Assembly: GCF_041956535.1 (NCBI RefSeq)
Contig: NW_027192199.1
Location: forward strand, 613,741 to 677,740
DNA from: Calcarisporiella thermophila CBS 279.70
Taxonomy: Eukaryota > Calcarisporiellomycota
Length of the DNA stretch: 64,000 bases
Direction: 5' to 3'
The notes under the pieces are model-generated. The model was given only the letters and a program-made list of their open reading frames with translations, did no database searches and had not been told where the DNA came from. Positions 11,638 through 21,408 of the stretch are shown here, one piece after another; position 1 is the stretch's first letter; every line of letters starts with the position of its first letter. A program made the translations under genes and the position numbers.

Positions 11638-11780
11638 TGACAGCTTAGCCATAGTTATTAGGCGTGGAGGGGCTCAGTGCAGTCTCCCAGGGCCGTGAAG
11701 CTAAGCGAGCAGATGAATTGGTGTTAATAAGGGGGTCCAGTCGGCGCGCATATGCAAGTGCTGCTTTTTGCTAAAAGCAG
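11638..11780 (+). other. Possible degenerate 5S rRNA-like segment with 3' hairpin
   Basis: Parts resemble a 5S rRNA in the right order: AGCCATA near the 5' end, GAAGCTAAGC at the place of the internal A box, a GGGGGTCC motif about 28 bases later and GTGCTGC followed by a T run at the end. Spacing is about 126 bases instead of 118-120, and many conserved bases differ. A perfect 8-bp inverted repeat (CTGCTTTT / AAAAGCAG, loop of four) follows at 11761-11780. It may be a 5S pseudogene, a 5S-derived short element or coincidence. Confidence 0.2.
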
Positions 11781-12317
11781 AATGGCATTTTGTATTATCT
11801 CATCATTGGGTTCCATCCTGTGAACCTTCTAAAGCTCGTTTATGGTTGTTTTCGTTTGATACTGATGTCATATTAATAGAGATTTCGTCGCTTTGAGCAC
11901 ATCGACCCGATAGGTCATGGTCATGAGTCGGAATTCTGGATAGACATTTCTCGAGTCGGTCTACTGCGACGCTACAACGATGAATTTTTCACTGTTGCAC
12001 CATAGTAGCCTGACCCACCTCCACGGGGCGTTATATTTCCAAATACATAAGATGTAGACAGCGTGTACTTGTCTGGTAGGATTAGATCATATCAAGAGCG
12101 ACGCTTGTTTCACATTGGTTACAGCGGTTTATATTGTCCTCTTCTTAGCTTTTTTTAAGTATAAGTTGCCCACCCCACTTCCAATTGAGCATAATTTGTT
12201 TTAAGGAGCAATTCATAGCGTCACATCGCCTTGGGAACTGACATCCTGTCAAAGGCTGATCATGGTGAGACGCCCCGCTCCTTACCTGAATGACATTTCT
12301 CCGTAAATAGAGCGCGA

Positions 12318-12350
12318 GTACATGTACATAGGTACGTACATGTACACGTG
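12318..12350. repeat. TACATGTA palindromes
   Basis: Two copies of the self-complementary TACATGTA, the second within CGTACATGTACACG, lie about 20 bases apart about 200 bases beyond the RPL9 stop. Could be a protein site or a hairpin; no role can be assigned. Confidence 0.5.
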
Positions 12351-12544
12351 CCAAGGAGCTCCTACAAACCGTGGATAGGGGATATAGGAAAAGCTAGAGT
12401 GTAAACGATTCCCTCCAACATCACATCACTAGGAGGGATCGAGGGTGTCATTCCGGGCGAAATGACATTTTAGGGGGAGTGTTTATTGCAATGAACACGA
12501 TTATATATTATATTTTGAGAGAAAATGTTCCATAAATAATCTAT

Positions 12545-13262
12545 TTACTCGTCTTGAACAATGGTAGAGCGCTCGCTCACTATAGAGAAAAAGAATTAAA
12601 GATTAGCGATCGATCGAACATAGATTGGTCGTGAAGAGGGTTAATGTGAACTATACCATAGACACCATCCAAGAACTTTCGGATATCCTTGTTCTTCACA
12701 AGAGTGGACTGCTGGATGCTAGCAGCCGACTGGGAGACATTCTCGAGGTCATTGCCGGTAAGGATAAGCTCATCCTTCTGAGCAGTGGAGAGCTCGATCT
12801 TCACACCGTCAAGCATGGGAATCTTACGGACATTCTTCTCGCCCAAGAAATTGCGGATTTCAACCGACTTGCCATCAGCGCCAATCACAGCGTTGATGGG
12901 GAAATGGGCATACACAAAGCGCATTTTGTAGAGGAAGCCCTATTATCAATTAGAGTGCATGCGGGTTAGGATATGAGTCTATCGTTTCCATGGCACCATT
13001 CGATAAGTACCTTGGTGACACCGATGATCATATTGTTGATAAGCGAGCGGATGGTGCGAATGCAAGCATTGTGCTTACGGGAGCCGTGCCAAACAATGAA
13101 GCGCAGCTTGTTGGCGGCAACACGCTGGATTTCAATGTCCAAGTGACGAATGTTCTTCTTGAGCTCGCCGCGGGGGCCCTTCACGGTTACAATGCGCGAC
13201 TTAATCTCAACGGTCACACCCTCAGGGATAATGAGCTCTTCGTCTTTGTAGATATCGCGCAT
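12545..13262 (-). CDS. RPL9: 60S ribosomal protein L9 (uL6)
   Basis: Exons, from the start: 13011-13262, 12657-12939, 12545-12579; 189 residues, close to yeast L9 (191). uL6 sits in the large subunit near the sarcin-ricin loop and the factor-binding site. It opens [20 protein letters not shown], followed by [12 protein letters not shown], and has [20 protein letters not shown] across intron 1 and [15 protein letters not shown] across intron 2, all typical of L9. The last 35-base exon supplies the [11 protein letters not shown] end; without splicing the frame would run into GIVHIN and an unrelated tail. It is transcribed away from INTS7 across 293 bases, which probably hold both promoters. Confidence 0.96.
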
Positions 13263-13555
13263 GTTGAAGTGTATAAACCCGGGTCTGAAGTGGGAGGAGA
13301 GAATATACTTGGTTAGGATGTTTGCTTACTGGTGAGGGTTGGATAGATGGACGGATGGATAGATAGATTACCTCGAGAGCGTTGAGAAGCTGAGGAAAGA
13401 GAGAAGGACTGAATCCTATGCGCAAACAGCTTTACTTTTCGTCTCCGTCTCGAGATTCAGCCTGCCCTCAAATTAAATTGTGACGCGTATTCTGACTACT
13501 TTAATTTTGTGGGATTTTCGCATTTTAATCAAGGTCAAGAGAGAAAAAAGACTCA
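13263..13555. promoter_or_regulatory. Bidirectional promoter region RPL9 / INTS7
   Basis: 293 bases between two divergent start codons. GATA/GATG-rich repeats near 13340-13370 lie on the RPL9 side. No recognised ribosomal-protein promoter motif was identified. Confidence 0.45.
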
Positions 13556-16500
13556 ATGCATTTCCAACGACCTAATAATCTCGGTCGTTCAACATTCGAA
13601 GCAGAGCCCGACCCTTTCAAGCGGTTGGCTCAGCTTGATGCTTGGTTTCGATCGAGGCATCTTGGAACACAGCTCCAGGCCCTATCGCTTTTCCCCCACC
13701 TCCTCAACGAGTTTCCATTCCCCGTTCTTATTACCTCTGGAATTCTGAAGCTTGCGGATTTCTTCAGCTCCGCGTAATATGAATTATTTTTATCAGTACG
13801 GGATAGGGGCGTGTTTTCGCTGATGCTTTTTTGTGCGTATAGGATTACTACTAATCTCCTTAGAGTGTATATATATAAAGCATTTAAACAGAGCCGAAAA
13901 CATTTAACTAAAGTTACTAATGTTGAAGTGCTGGTGAAAAGCATTTTGCCCATCGTACGCACCAATGATCGAGATGCACGAATTCTGGCGCTAAAGTAGG
14001 AATGCTCAAGATGTCCAAGAGGCTTTCTTCGAGTTTATATTAACTCTACGCGTTCTATCCATGATTCAATTAGAGTATTTGATTGCATATCTGATATCGT
14101 ATCCGACCGTTTAGACGTGCTGCACAGGTTTTCACATCTATGCTGATATTTCATTTATTTTGACTCTCTACTACTTCACATAATTTCCCCCCCCCCCCCC
14201 TCAATAGTGTGTTGCTGCGACTTGATGCTCTAGGCGAACCGCAAGAAATCAACGCAGCCATTGGCGCAGCAGATCGTCTCTGCGCTAAGTCAGAGATATT
14301 TCCAGCCATCCTTTGCGATCCTATTGCATCCAAGCTGAAAGGTGAGTAGGCAAACACGACTCGTGTGAAATTCCGACCTTGGTCCCCCTCTAAATCCCGT
14401 CCGTCTTTAGATCCGAATATCGATGAGCGAGTGAAGATCAAGTTATTGAAGCTCCTCAAGCACATGCATCGAGATCTACAACTAGCGAGCAAGGTATATT
14501 TCATGATTTAGCTAGACTACAGTCTCGGGCTTAGGCTAATAATGGGTATTTCGTCGAACAGGCACGTAAAACATGCCTGGAATTTCTGGAGCGAACAGAC
14601 ACTAGCATGAACACCATATGCGTCATTTTGAAAACCTTGACGTTCCTCTCGAGCAAGGCACTAGTGTATAGGAAAAAACAGGTGACGCCTTTCCTCTATA
14701 AACATCTTTCTAGTCTAATTAAACTGGTCGCACCAATCGCACTAGGTTGACCTTTTGTTCGAATATGCTCTTCATGACATGAGGGAATATATCCGCCTCA
14801 ATGCGCTCGCTTGCTTGCGATGGTTGGTCCGAGATGACTTGGCGCTCGAGGAGGAGCAAGCCCTGGTGAGTCTATTAAGACAGTGAGATAGGATTCCATG
14901 CTAATGGGCACGTTTACTATTAGAAATTACTCCACCTTGCCTGCTCCAATAGTGAGCCTAGTGAAATTCGCACTGCATCCTTGAGAGCGTTGCAAGTGAT
15001 CTTGCGTCGAACGATTTTTGCCCAGTCGCTCGTCCTGGACATACCCAATTTATTGGCATTAATGGAAAGAAGCCGAGATTTGAAGTCTCTGCCGCTGGAG
15101 GAGCAGGATGTATACAGTCATGTCCTATGTTTATTGGCAGAAAAAATGCGAACTATAACAGAAGAAACAGGGGAGTCAAGCGTCTTAAATGCAGGTAAAC
15201 ATTCAGTAAACGTTTAGCCGTGCTAAACAGAGTGGTCAGTTTTTGGTCTCCAGCTGAAAAGTGAACCTATCTTTAATAGGGCAAAATCTCGAAAAAATTT
15301 TAAGCACAATACTCCAGCAATATTGCGAGGCTATTGAAAAATGGGCAATAGGTATAGATGAGAAAGAGCCCGACGAAAACGTAGCCAGGGTAAGGGTTGC
15401 GTATGGACTCGATTGTTTGATGCCCCCCTTTCTAAACTGCACATCTGAATAGATTAAGAGCACTCTCAAAACCATTTTACCCCTTGCCCTTCTCTCCGAG
15501 AAGAACGCTGATCGAACCTGTCAAATTCTTGTACAAATGATCGCAAGCACCCGAGGTAAGTCTATTTATGACCTCCAAGCATGGTCGGTTGAAAATTAAC
15601 GCCGGTTGAATGTCGATAGGTCAAAACCTTTTGTGTCTAGGCAAATGCTTGCATGCCCTCACCGAAAAATATCATGCTATTCCCTTGAACAATTATGAGC
15701 TGATCTGTAGCATGCTCAAGAAGATCCTGAACGATGGCGGCTCAGGAGAACTGGTAACAACGAAGAACATCCACCCCATCCCTATCATTATCCATTAACA
15801 TTTTCGGTCACTTTTATTATAGAGGCCATTGTTTATACCCCTATTTCGAGCGTGGCATACAGCCGAAGATGTTGAATTAAAAGAGAGAATTAGCAAAGAA
15901 TTGGAGAGCGCAGTGAATCAATTGGGGGGCTGGGATGGCAGCGGCTTTGTTAGGCAATTCTGGGAGCTCTTCTGCGTGTCACTCGAGGCAGGGAAAGCAG
16001 GTCATTTTAAATTAATGCAGACCATTATTGATCCACTCTCTAAAATGGTATGTTCAAGTAAAGGTGATCATCGGCAGCCTCCTCCCTTTATTAACACTTG
16101 CTTTTTTTTTTTATTCTTCAGGTGGAAACAGAGGGCTTTCATTATTGGCTTACCACACTCTCATGTATCACTGAAGCTGAAGTGTCCATTCAGTCTATCC
16201 AGGCTGGTCAAGCCTCATCTACGGCCGGAATCCTGAACAATGCTGCCGTGAAGTATATCAAAGCAATGAACAGTTTAGATGTGAGTTCCCATCAAGGTTT
16301 AGGCCCTATGGTTTGGTGGGGTTGAGTTCCATTGTTTTTTAGGCCCTAGGAGCGATCGATCAACCCCGATTATTTCAAAAGTGGTATTGCCTGCTACGTT
16401 GCGATTTCCTTAAGCATCTTCAACGTGTTTTCGCTGCGTTGTCACGGGCAAGAAGGTCAGGGAATTGGAAGGAACTAGGCAGAGTCGCTCAGGTAAAGTC

Positions 16501-17797
16501 TCCATTATGCAGGAATATCTTGAGGATGGTCGACTTTTCTTAACAGCACTTCTAATCAGGCCGAAGCAATCAATCTTAATGAATTGGCACGAAACTATTT
16601 TTCACTTGCCCACTCTTTCCTCGACATCGATAACAATAGCATGGTGGTTCTCGAAACCTACCAGTCGTGCTGTCTTTCCCTCGGGTGTGTTCTCACATCC
16701 CTCTTGGACAGAAAAAGGTCAGCTGTCAGTTTCTTTTTTCCTTGTTAATTTGATCAGCTGATGGTTTCAAGGCTCTGCATTCCATTAGCTTAAACACACT
16801 GATTTCTCCCCTGATGCAATCCTATGCCAATGCGAAATCAAATTCGGCGGACAATGACACCTTGAGCTATTTTGAATTGTTGTCACAAATTTGTGATGAG
16901 AATGCAATGGAGTTGGACGATATAGGACGTGTAGATGAGCTCGAACGCCTTTTATGTAGAATCGTAAGTTTGCCCTTACAAATGCCCGCGTTTTTCTTTG
17001 TCCATCGGCGGCGAGTCAAAGTTCAGGTGAGCTGTCTAGCCTGTTGTTGCTCTGCTCTTTCTCCTCCTTGGAAGCCGTCGAGTCTAATGCCCACCTTGTT
17101 TCTTTCCTCTCCTCCAGTTGACCACGGATCCCAGAGATGACCAGCCATTTGTGCTAAAGCAAGGGTGTAATTTAGTCTGGAAATTGGAGGGGATCGTGCA
17201 CGTAGAGGGAGGAAAGGGCGGAATAGGTAAATTGGAAGAAGAGGAGCGAGACTCCTTCAAGTTCACTATTGGTGTGTCCTGACTGCTGTTTAACGCAAAA
17301 TGCGTCGGGTTTTCCTTGGAAAGACCGACTCAAGCATTTTAGGGAAGTAGAGGTGACGTGCGTGGTGTCCCGTGAGAGGCCTGGGGGTGCAGCTCGGTTA
17401 TCTGAGCAGCTGACACATCAAGAGGGGCAAAGCCGAATGGTAAGGTTACTTAGGCTTTTTTTTAGAGTGTGTTAAAATGGCCTGGGGATTGCGAAAACAA
17501 CAACACCGGCAGCAAGCTCACTACCCCTCTCTAGGAATAAGCTAATGTTTTCTTTTCCGCTCCAAGGTCTTCCGGGTTCCTATCGTCAATGGCTACTTCG
17601 AATGCATCTGCCTCGTGCCTATCCCCGAATTCGTTGAAAAAAAGCGGAGACCCATCGAGAACGGGAGGCGAGGTGCGCCAGTCGAGGCAGCGGATGCCTA
17701 CGTCCAGGCGCGTGTCGGGTTTGTGGGTGAGCGGGAGGAGGGCCGGATAGTGTGGGGGAACGAGGCATTTGCGTGTTTGGCAGTGGAGCTCGATTAG
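13556..17797 (+). CDS. INTS7: Integrator complex subunit 7 homologue
   Basis: Nineteen exons (13556-13773, 13843-13995, 14074-14127, 14208-14341, 14411-14493, 14562-14681, 14746-14865, 14924-15194, 15280-15389, 15453-15555, 15620-15753, 15823-16047, 16122-16280, 16343-16492, 16560-16724, 16772-17026, 17118-17271, 17351-17439, 17567-17797) give 975 residues; human INTS7 has about 960. The N-terminus aligns well: LNEFPFPVLITSGILKLADF against the human KYPFPILINSAFLKLADVF, then LLRVYIYKAFKQSRKHL and LLKLLKHMHRDLQLAS. The middle is helical-repeat-like. The C-terminus (CNLVWKLEGIVHVEGG) matches the beta-rich INTS7 tail. In animals Integrator cleaves snRNA and nascent mRNA at RNA polymerase II; INTS7 is a scaffold subunit. 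The borders at 16724/16772 and 17351 are the least certain. Confidence 0.85.
14187..14200 (+). repeat. C14 run in an INTS7 intron
   Basis: Fourteen cytosines lie just before the CTCAATAG acceptor of INTS7 exon 4, so the polypyrimidine tract is a pure C run. It is likely to vary in length and is a possible sequencing weak spot, though it lies outside coding sequence. Confidence 0.8.
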
Positions 17798-18256
17798 GGT
17801 TACATTGTATATTATCATTTTAGGCAGGCGGCAATAAACGCTTTGTGATGTCATGATGAACTCAAGATTCCATTTCCTTTTTCCATTTTGCAATATCATT
17901 TTTGCGCGGTGTAACGATTAATGGAATAGCGTAAAGAATATTTCCCTCCTCTCCTCCACCTCCCCCCCTAGCCTTCTCTTCTTCTTATTTCCCTATAGTT
18001 GTGCTCTATAATCTGCAATCCAGATCCTTTTTTTTTTTCAATTCACTTTGCTGTGATATCCTCGGGCCCAGTTCATGAGAAACTAGGTTAACATTGGCCA
18101 TAGGCTGAAGACCAATTTCCAATGGGACGTTAACCTTTCGCTTCCCTCTACCCCCCTCCATACAATAGACATTACGTGTTTTGGTTTTTGAATCGGCGTG
18201 CTTCATCCCGATATTGGTTCGAAGAGGTCAAACATCAGAAGCAGAAAAAAAATATC
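17798..18256. other. Intergenic INTS7 to nitrilase
   Basis: About 460 bases, A/T- and pyrimidine-rich, with T and C runs at 17940-18040. Holds the 3' end of INTS7 and the promoter of the nitrilase-like gene. No gene is seen. Confidence 0.5.
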
Positions 18257-19712
18257 ATGACACCCAATGGAGGAGTGTCTGGCTCCCCTTTCACCATTGC
18301 GCTTTGCCAACTCTTCGTAACAGATGACTTCCAGGCAAATCTTTCGGGTGCACGACGACTTGTCCTGGCTGCAGCCAAGAACAATGCCAATATAGTAGTG
18401 CTGCCTGTAGGTCGCCGTGGTCTAAAATGATGTTCTGAAACCTCTCTGACGGTCATTCTGGATAAAAAAAAAAGGAATATTTTTTCTGCCCATTTTCTTT
18501 AGATAATATGATTAAACATGCAGAGAGCATACCAGACGGAGAGACGTGTGAAGCGCTTTCAAATATGGCAAAGGTGATTTCTGAACAGAAAGGCTTCAAG
18601 GCCTATCATCTTTTGCTCTATATCTAACCCAAACTTCGGGTTCCCTTATTTTTTTCGGACAGGACGCTGGGGTCTACTTGATAGGTGGTAAGCTTAATGC
18701 GTGCTATTGGGTCATCCATCTCAGTGGGATCAAGCGATTAACTAACAACATACGTTTGATCAATTTAATTGGAACTAGGGACTATTGCGGAACGTGCGGC
18801 CAACGGAAAGCTCTACAATACGTGTGTCGTGTTCGGGCCGGACGGTAACCCTTGGATTTAACGAAACCGAGAGGGATAGAGGGCTAACTTCAAGCCTCCT
18901 GTAGGATCTCTGCTCTCGAAGCATCGCAAAATGCATCTCTCGGACCAAGATATTATCTCAGAGGAAGCAATGGTAGATGAAATGCGGCTTCTCACAATAA
19001 TTTCACTTGTTTGTGGTAGCTAAATGCATCTGTGCCCTTTAATTCCAAATTTCACTTGGAAACAATAGGAGGCCGATGTTTTCTCACCCGGGAACTCAAT
19101 ACCACTTCTTGAGACAGGTTAGTAGGATTCATCCTTATCTTTCAACAAACTCTCGCTTCAGTCTTGCATGTGTTCATGCCACTAGCCTTTGGGAAAATTG
19201 GCATTGGGATAAGGGACGACTTGAATGTCCCAGAGATAGCCATGGTAGCAGCACGGCAAGGTAGAGAGCTTTGCGTCCTTTTTCTCCTTAGACTATTCAT
19301 ATCATCTGGCATATGTAGGCTGCATTGCGATGATATATCCTGCCGCCTTCCACTCCAACATTCAACACTGGGAGCTTCTTCAACGCGCGCGTGCAATCGA
19401 CAATCAGATTTATATAGCCACCTGCTTACCCGCGCTTAATTGTGCAGTGTCCCCTCTTTCTTTCTTCCCTTTTTTCCGGTCTCACTAAACGTTCTTAACC
19501 CTGTAGACTCCAGCACCGCCTCCAAGCAGAGAATCTCTTTTGGCCGATCGACCGTGGTCGCGCCGAACGGTGAAATTCTCTCCACAACACGCCACGAGGA
19601 AACCATTGTATATGCAACGATTGACTCCGCCTTTGTAAAGGAGGTGCGCGAGGGAACCGCAATCAGAACCCAACGACGATTTGATGTATATTTAGATGTA
19701 GCCGGAAAGTAA
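18257..19712 (+). CDS. Nit2/omega-amidase-like nitrilase lacking catalytic residues (probable pseudoenzyme)
   Basis: Exons 18257-18410, 18503-18573, 18663-18687, 18779-18844, 18905-18972, 19069-19117, 19186-19260, 19319-19441 and 19507-19712 give 278 residues; human NIT2 has 276. The fold markers are clear: HRKMHLSD (catalytic Lys kept), [41 protein letters not shown] and RRFDVY. The nucleophile site reads [12 protein letters not shown] where active enzymes have GICYDxRFPE: Cys is replaced by Arg154 (codon AGG, 19204-19215 region). The Glu normally after VVLP is also gone, with about ten residues of that loop; the intervening 92 bases encode nothing like it in any frame. An intact frame over nine exons suggests a maintained protein, perhaps a binding or regulatory subunit. 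The first donor (18411) is the weakest border. Confidence 0.88.
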
Positions 19713-20289
19713 TCCATCGCTCATTGCCGGGAGAGATGCAAGCGGTGTTGGATCCGTGATACCATTATAATAGCCTTTTGTTTGCTATTCACTTATGGTG
19801 ATTCACTGCAGTCTCTAGTGCGTTTTCTCTAGTAGGATTACCTCAGCCCCCTCCCCCTCCCCCTCCCCCTCCCCTCCTCATTTTTTTTTTTTTTTGCTCT
19901 TTTTAGGCACTTCTTCTATATAAATTCATATATCACTCGAGTAAAATTACAATATATCCCTTGCCTGTATCCACTATCTGTAATGAATGAATTCACTTTT
20001 CAAAAAAGTAAATTCTGCAGATACTGCTTGGATGGAGTGAGTGATGCAAGGACTCCACTAGTGGAGCCTTAATTGGCTTCACAATCAACCGAGCCTCTTA
20101 CCTAGCCTTGTTTTTCAGGATCACCTGTGATCCAGTCCATAGCAGAGCTGAATGAGAACTGTAGGTTTGTAAATTTACTCTCAGCTTTCATGTAGGGTTC
20201 ATGTGGCCAATTTACAGAGACACTAAATCACATTGGCCATATATGAGAGCAATACAAGCCCCCGTCTCTCCATGGTCCCCCTCTCAACC
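19713..20289. other. Intergenic, pyrimidine repeat
   Basis: 3' flank of the nitrilase-like gene, with a CCCCCT repeat at about 19847-19879 followed by a T run. No gene is seen. Confidence 0.5.
19847..19879. repeat. (CCCCCT)n tract
   Basis: Imperfect CCCCCT/CCCCTC repeat followed by a run of T. The minus strand is G-rich and could form a quadruplex. Confidence 0.75.
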
Positions 20290-20865
20290 TTATTCCTTGT
20301 GATTTCTGTGTATTTGCCACCACTTAATCTTCTGCACAATTCGTTCTTGAAAGATATAGGTGAGATCCAAAGAGTGGCATCTGTTTGCACCGCAAATGGG
20401 ACCGGTTAACTGACAAAGCAACCATTGGGAGCGCAACAAAGCATCCTGCCCCAGTTGCCAGGGATAAATAGCGTGGGAAAATAACAAAGAGAGCTGGTCA
20501 ATACTTTTACCTCTCGGCTAGCAATGCAAAGCTCAGAATCTCGTTCCAATGTGAGAGAGTAGGGGGACTTTCGACCAGAATCATCCTTAGTAGCCACCGC
20601 TTAATTCCACGCCACATGGAGGCAAAGAACAGTAGCAGATCCTCCATATCATCAGCAGGCTTCAGAATAGGCTTCGCACCTGGTGCAGGGCCTATCAATT
20701 TCCCCTCTCACTCACGCTACTACCACCATTTCTCCAACCTCAACACGTGCCTCTGCCGCTCGAGCAGTTGCCCGAAAGGCCATACAATCCCGCAGCCATT
20801 CCTGCGGAAATCTCGCGCCAATCTCCGCAGACAGCACACTGATACCACCCGTTGATCATTGAGAC
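20290..20865 (-). other. Possible uncharacterised spliced gene
   Basis: The minus strand has protein-like open segments in neighbouring frames. One runs from about 20840 (EIGARFPQEWLRDCMAFRAT) and joins, through a 57-base GT...AG intron ending at 20696, to a segment with ILKPADDMEDLLLFFASMW and GIKRWLLRMILVE, closing near 20507 at a GTAAAAG donor. A further frame (20290-20487) continues with LLFSHAIYPWQLGQ and ends in TAA. I recognise no family and could not find a start codon or a consistent last junction, so this is a lead rather than a gene model. It may be a degenerate gene. Confidence 0.25.
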
Positions 20866-21408
20866 GGCAACATCTCAAATCTTGCTACCCATACGGTTAC
20901 CAGCTCCTGTGTCCTCACAGTTAAAAGTTTCCAAAATATACGTCAATTCAAACACAAAACTTGGCTGATTGTAGCATATGTACATATATATAAAGCGCTT
21001 CACCCTTTCTCAGGTGATGTTAAAAGACCACCGCGCGGATTGCCCTAACCTTAGAGTTCATGCACTCTTTAGTATGGTGTAAATTTGTCTCATGGGTATC
21101 TTAGAAATCATGTAGTGTATATAAGGAAATTCACGAATATCCGGGCTGAGATACGTCATTGCATTTAACGGTTTCTTTTCGGCTCCACGGCCATGACAAA
21201 TATAACTCTTAGTACAACCACCTTCTTTTTTTATTATTTCGACAATTCGCCCAATGGTCGCGAACTTTTCACAAGTCTAGAGCAAGGCGTGGAAATATCT
21301 TACAGAATACCGCTAAATGTGAGTAGATTCTCTATGCTACATCCTTCTCTCATCCAACTGAACATGATCCTCCTCCTCCCAAAGATACCTTGATTCAGTG
21401 CCGCTTCA
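20866..21408. other. Upstream region of the Tyr/Trp-rich gene
   Basis: No complete gene. A 5' ORF at 21193 ends at a GTGAGT donor-like site (21318) and could be an upstream exon, but its frame does not join the ORF at 21409 through any AG that I found, so it was left out. ATATATAT near 20985 could act as an A/T promoter element. Confidence 0.35.

Larger units (their letters stand above)
10816..12544. other. Long convergent intergenic region
   Basis: 1.7 kb between the receptor stop (+) and the RPL9 stop (-), unusually long for two convergent genes here. No protein gene is recognised; ORFs at 11152-11534 resemble nothing. It holds the 5S-like segment and hairpin (11638-11780) and a TACATGTA repeat (12318-12350). 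Confidence 0.45.

Noticed and set aside
12555-12582. tRNA-Ala-like string TGGTAGAGCGCTCGCTC
   Set aside because: It is the antisense of the last RPL9 exon ([11 protein letters not shown]) and has no T-arm or acceptor stem downstream.
16964-17000. Donor-like GTAAGT after CRI in INTS7
   Set aside because: The frame stays open across it into PLQMPAFFFVHRRRVKVQ, which matches the INTS7 family, so no intron was placed there.
20740-20850. Possible CW-type zinc finger (WYQCAVCGDWREI) on the minus strand
   Set aside because: Two CxxC-like cysteines and the Trp fit, but the frame hits TGA after 34 residues and the later CW residues are missing.
21193-21393. ORF with GTGAGT donor as first exon of the Tyr/Trp-rich gene
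   Set aside because: No AG acceptor restores the frame into the ORF at 21409, which has its own ATG after an in-frame stop.
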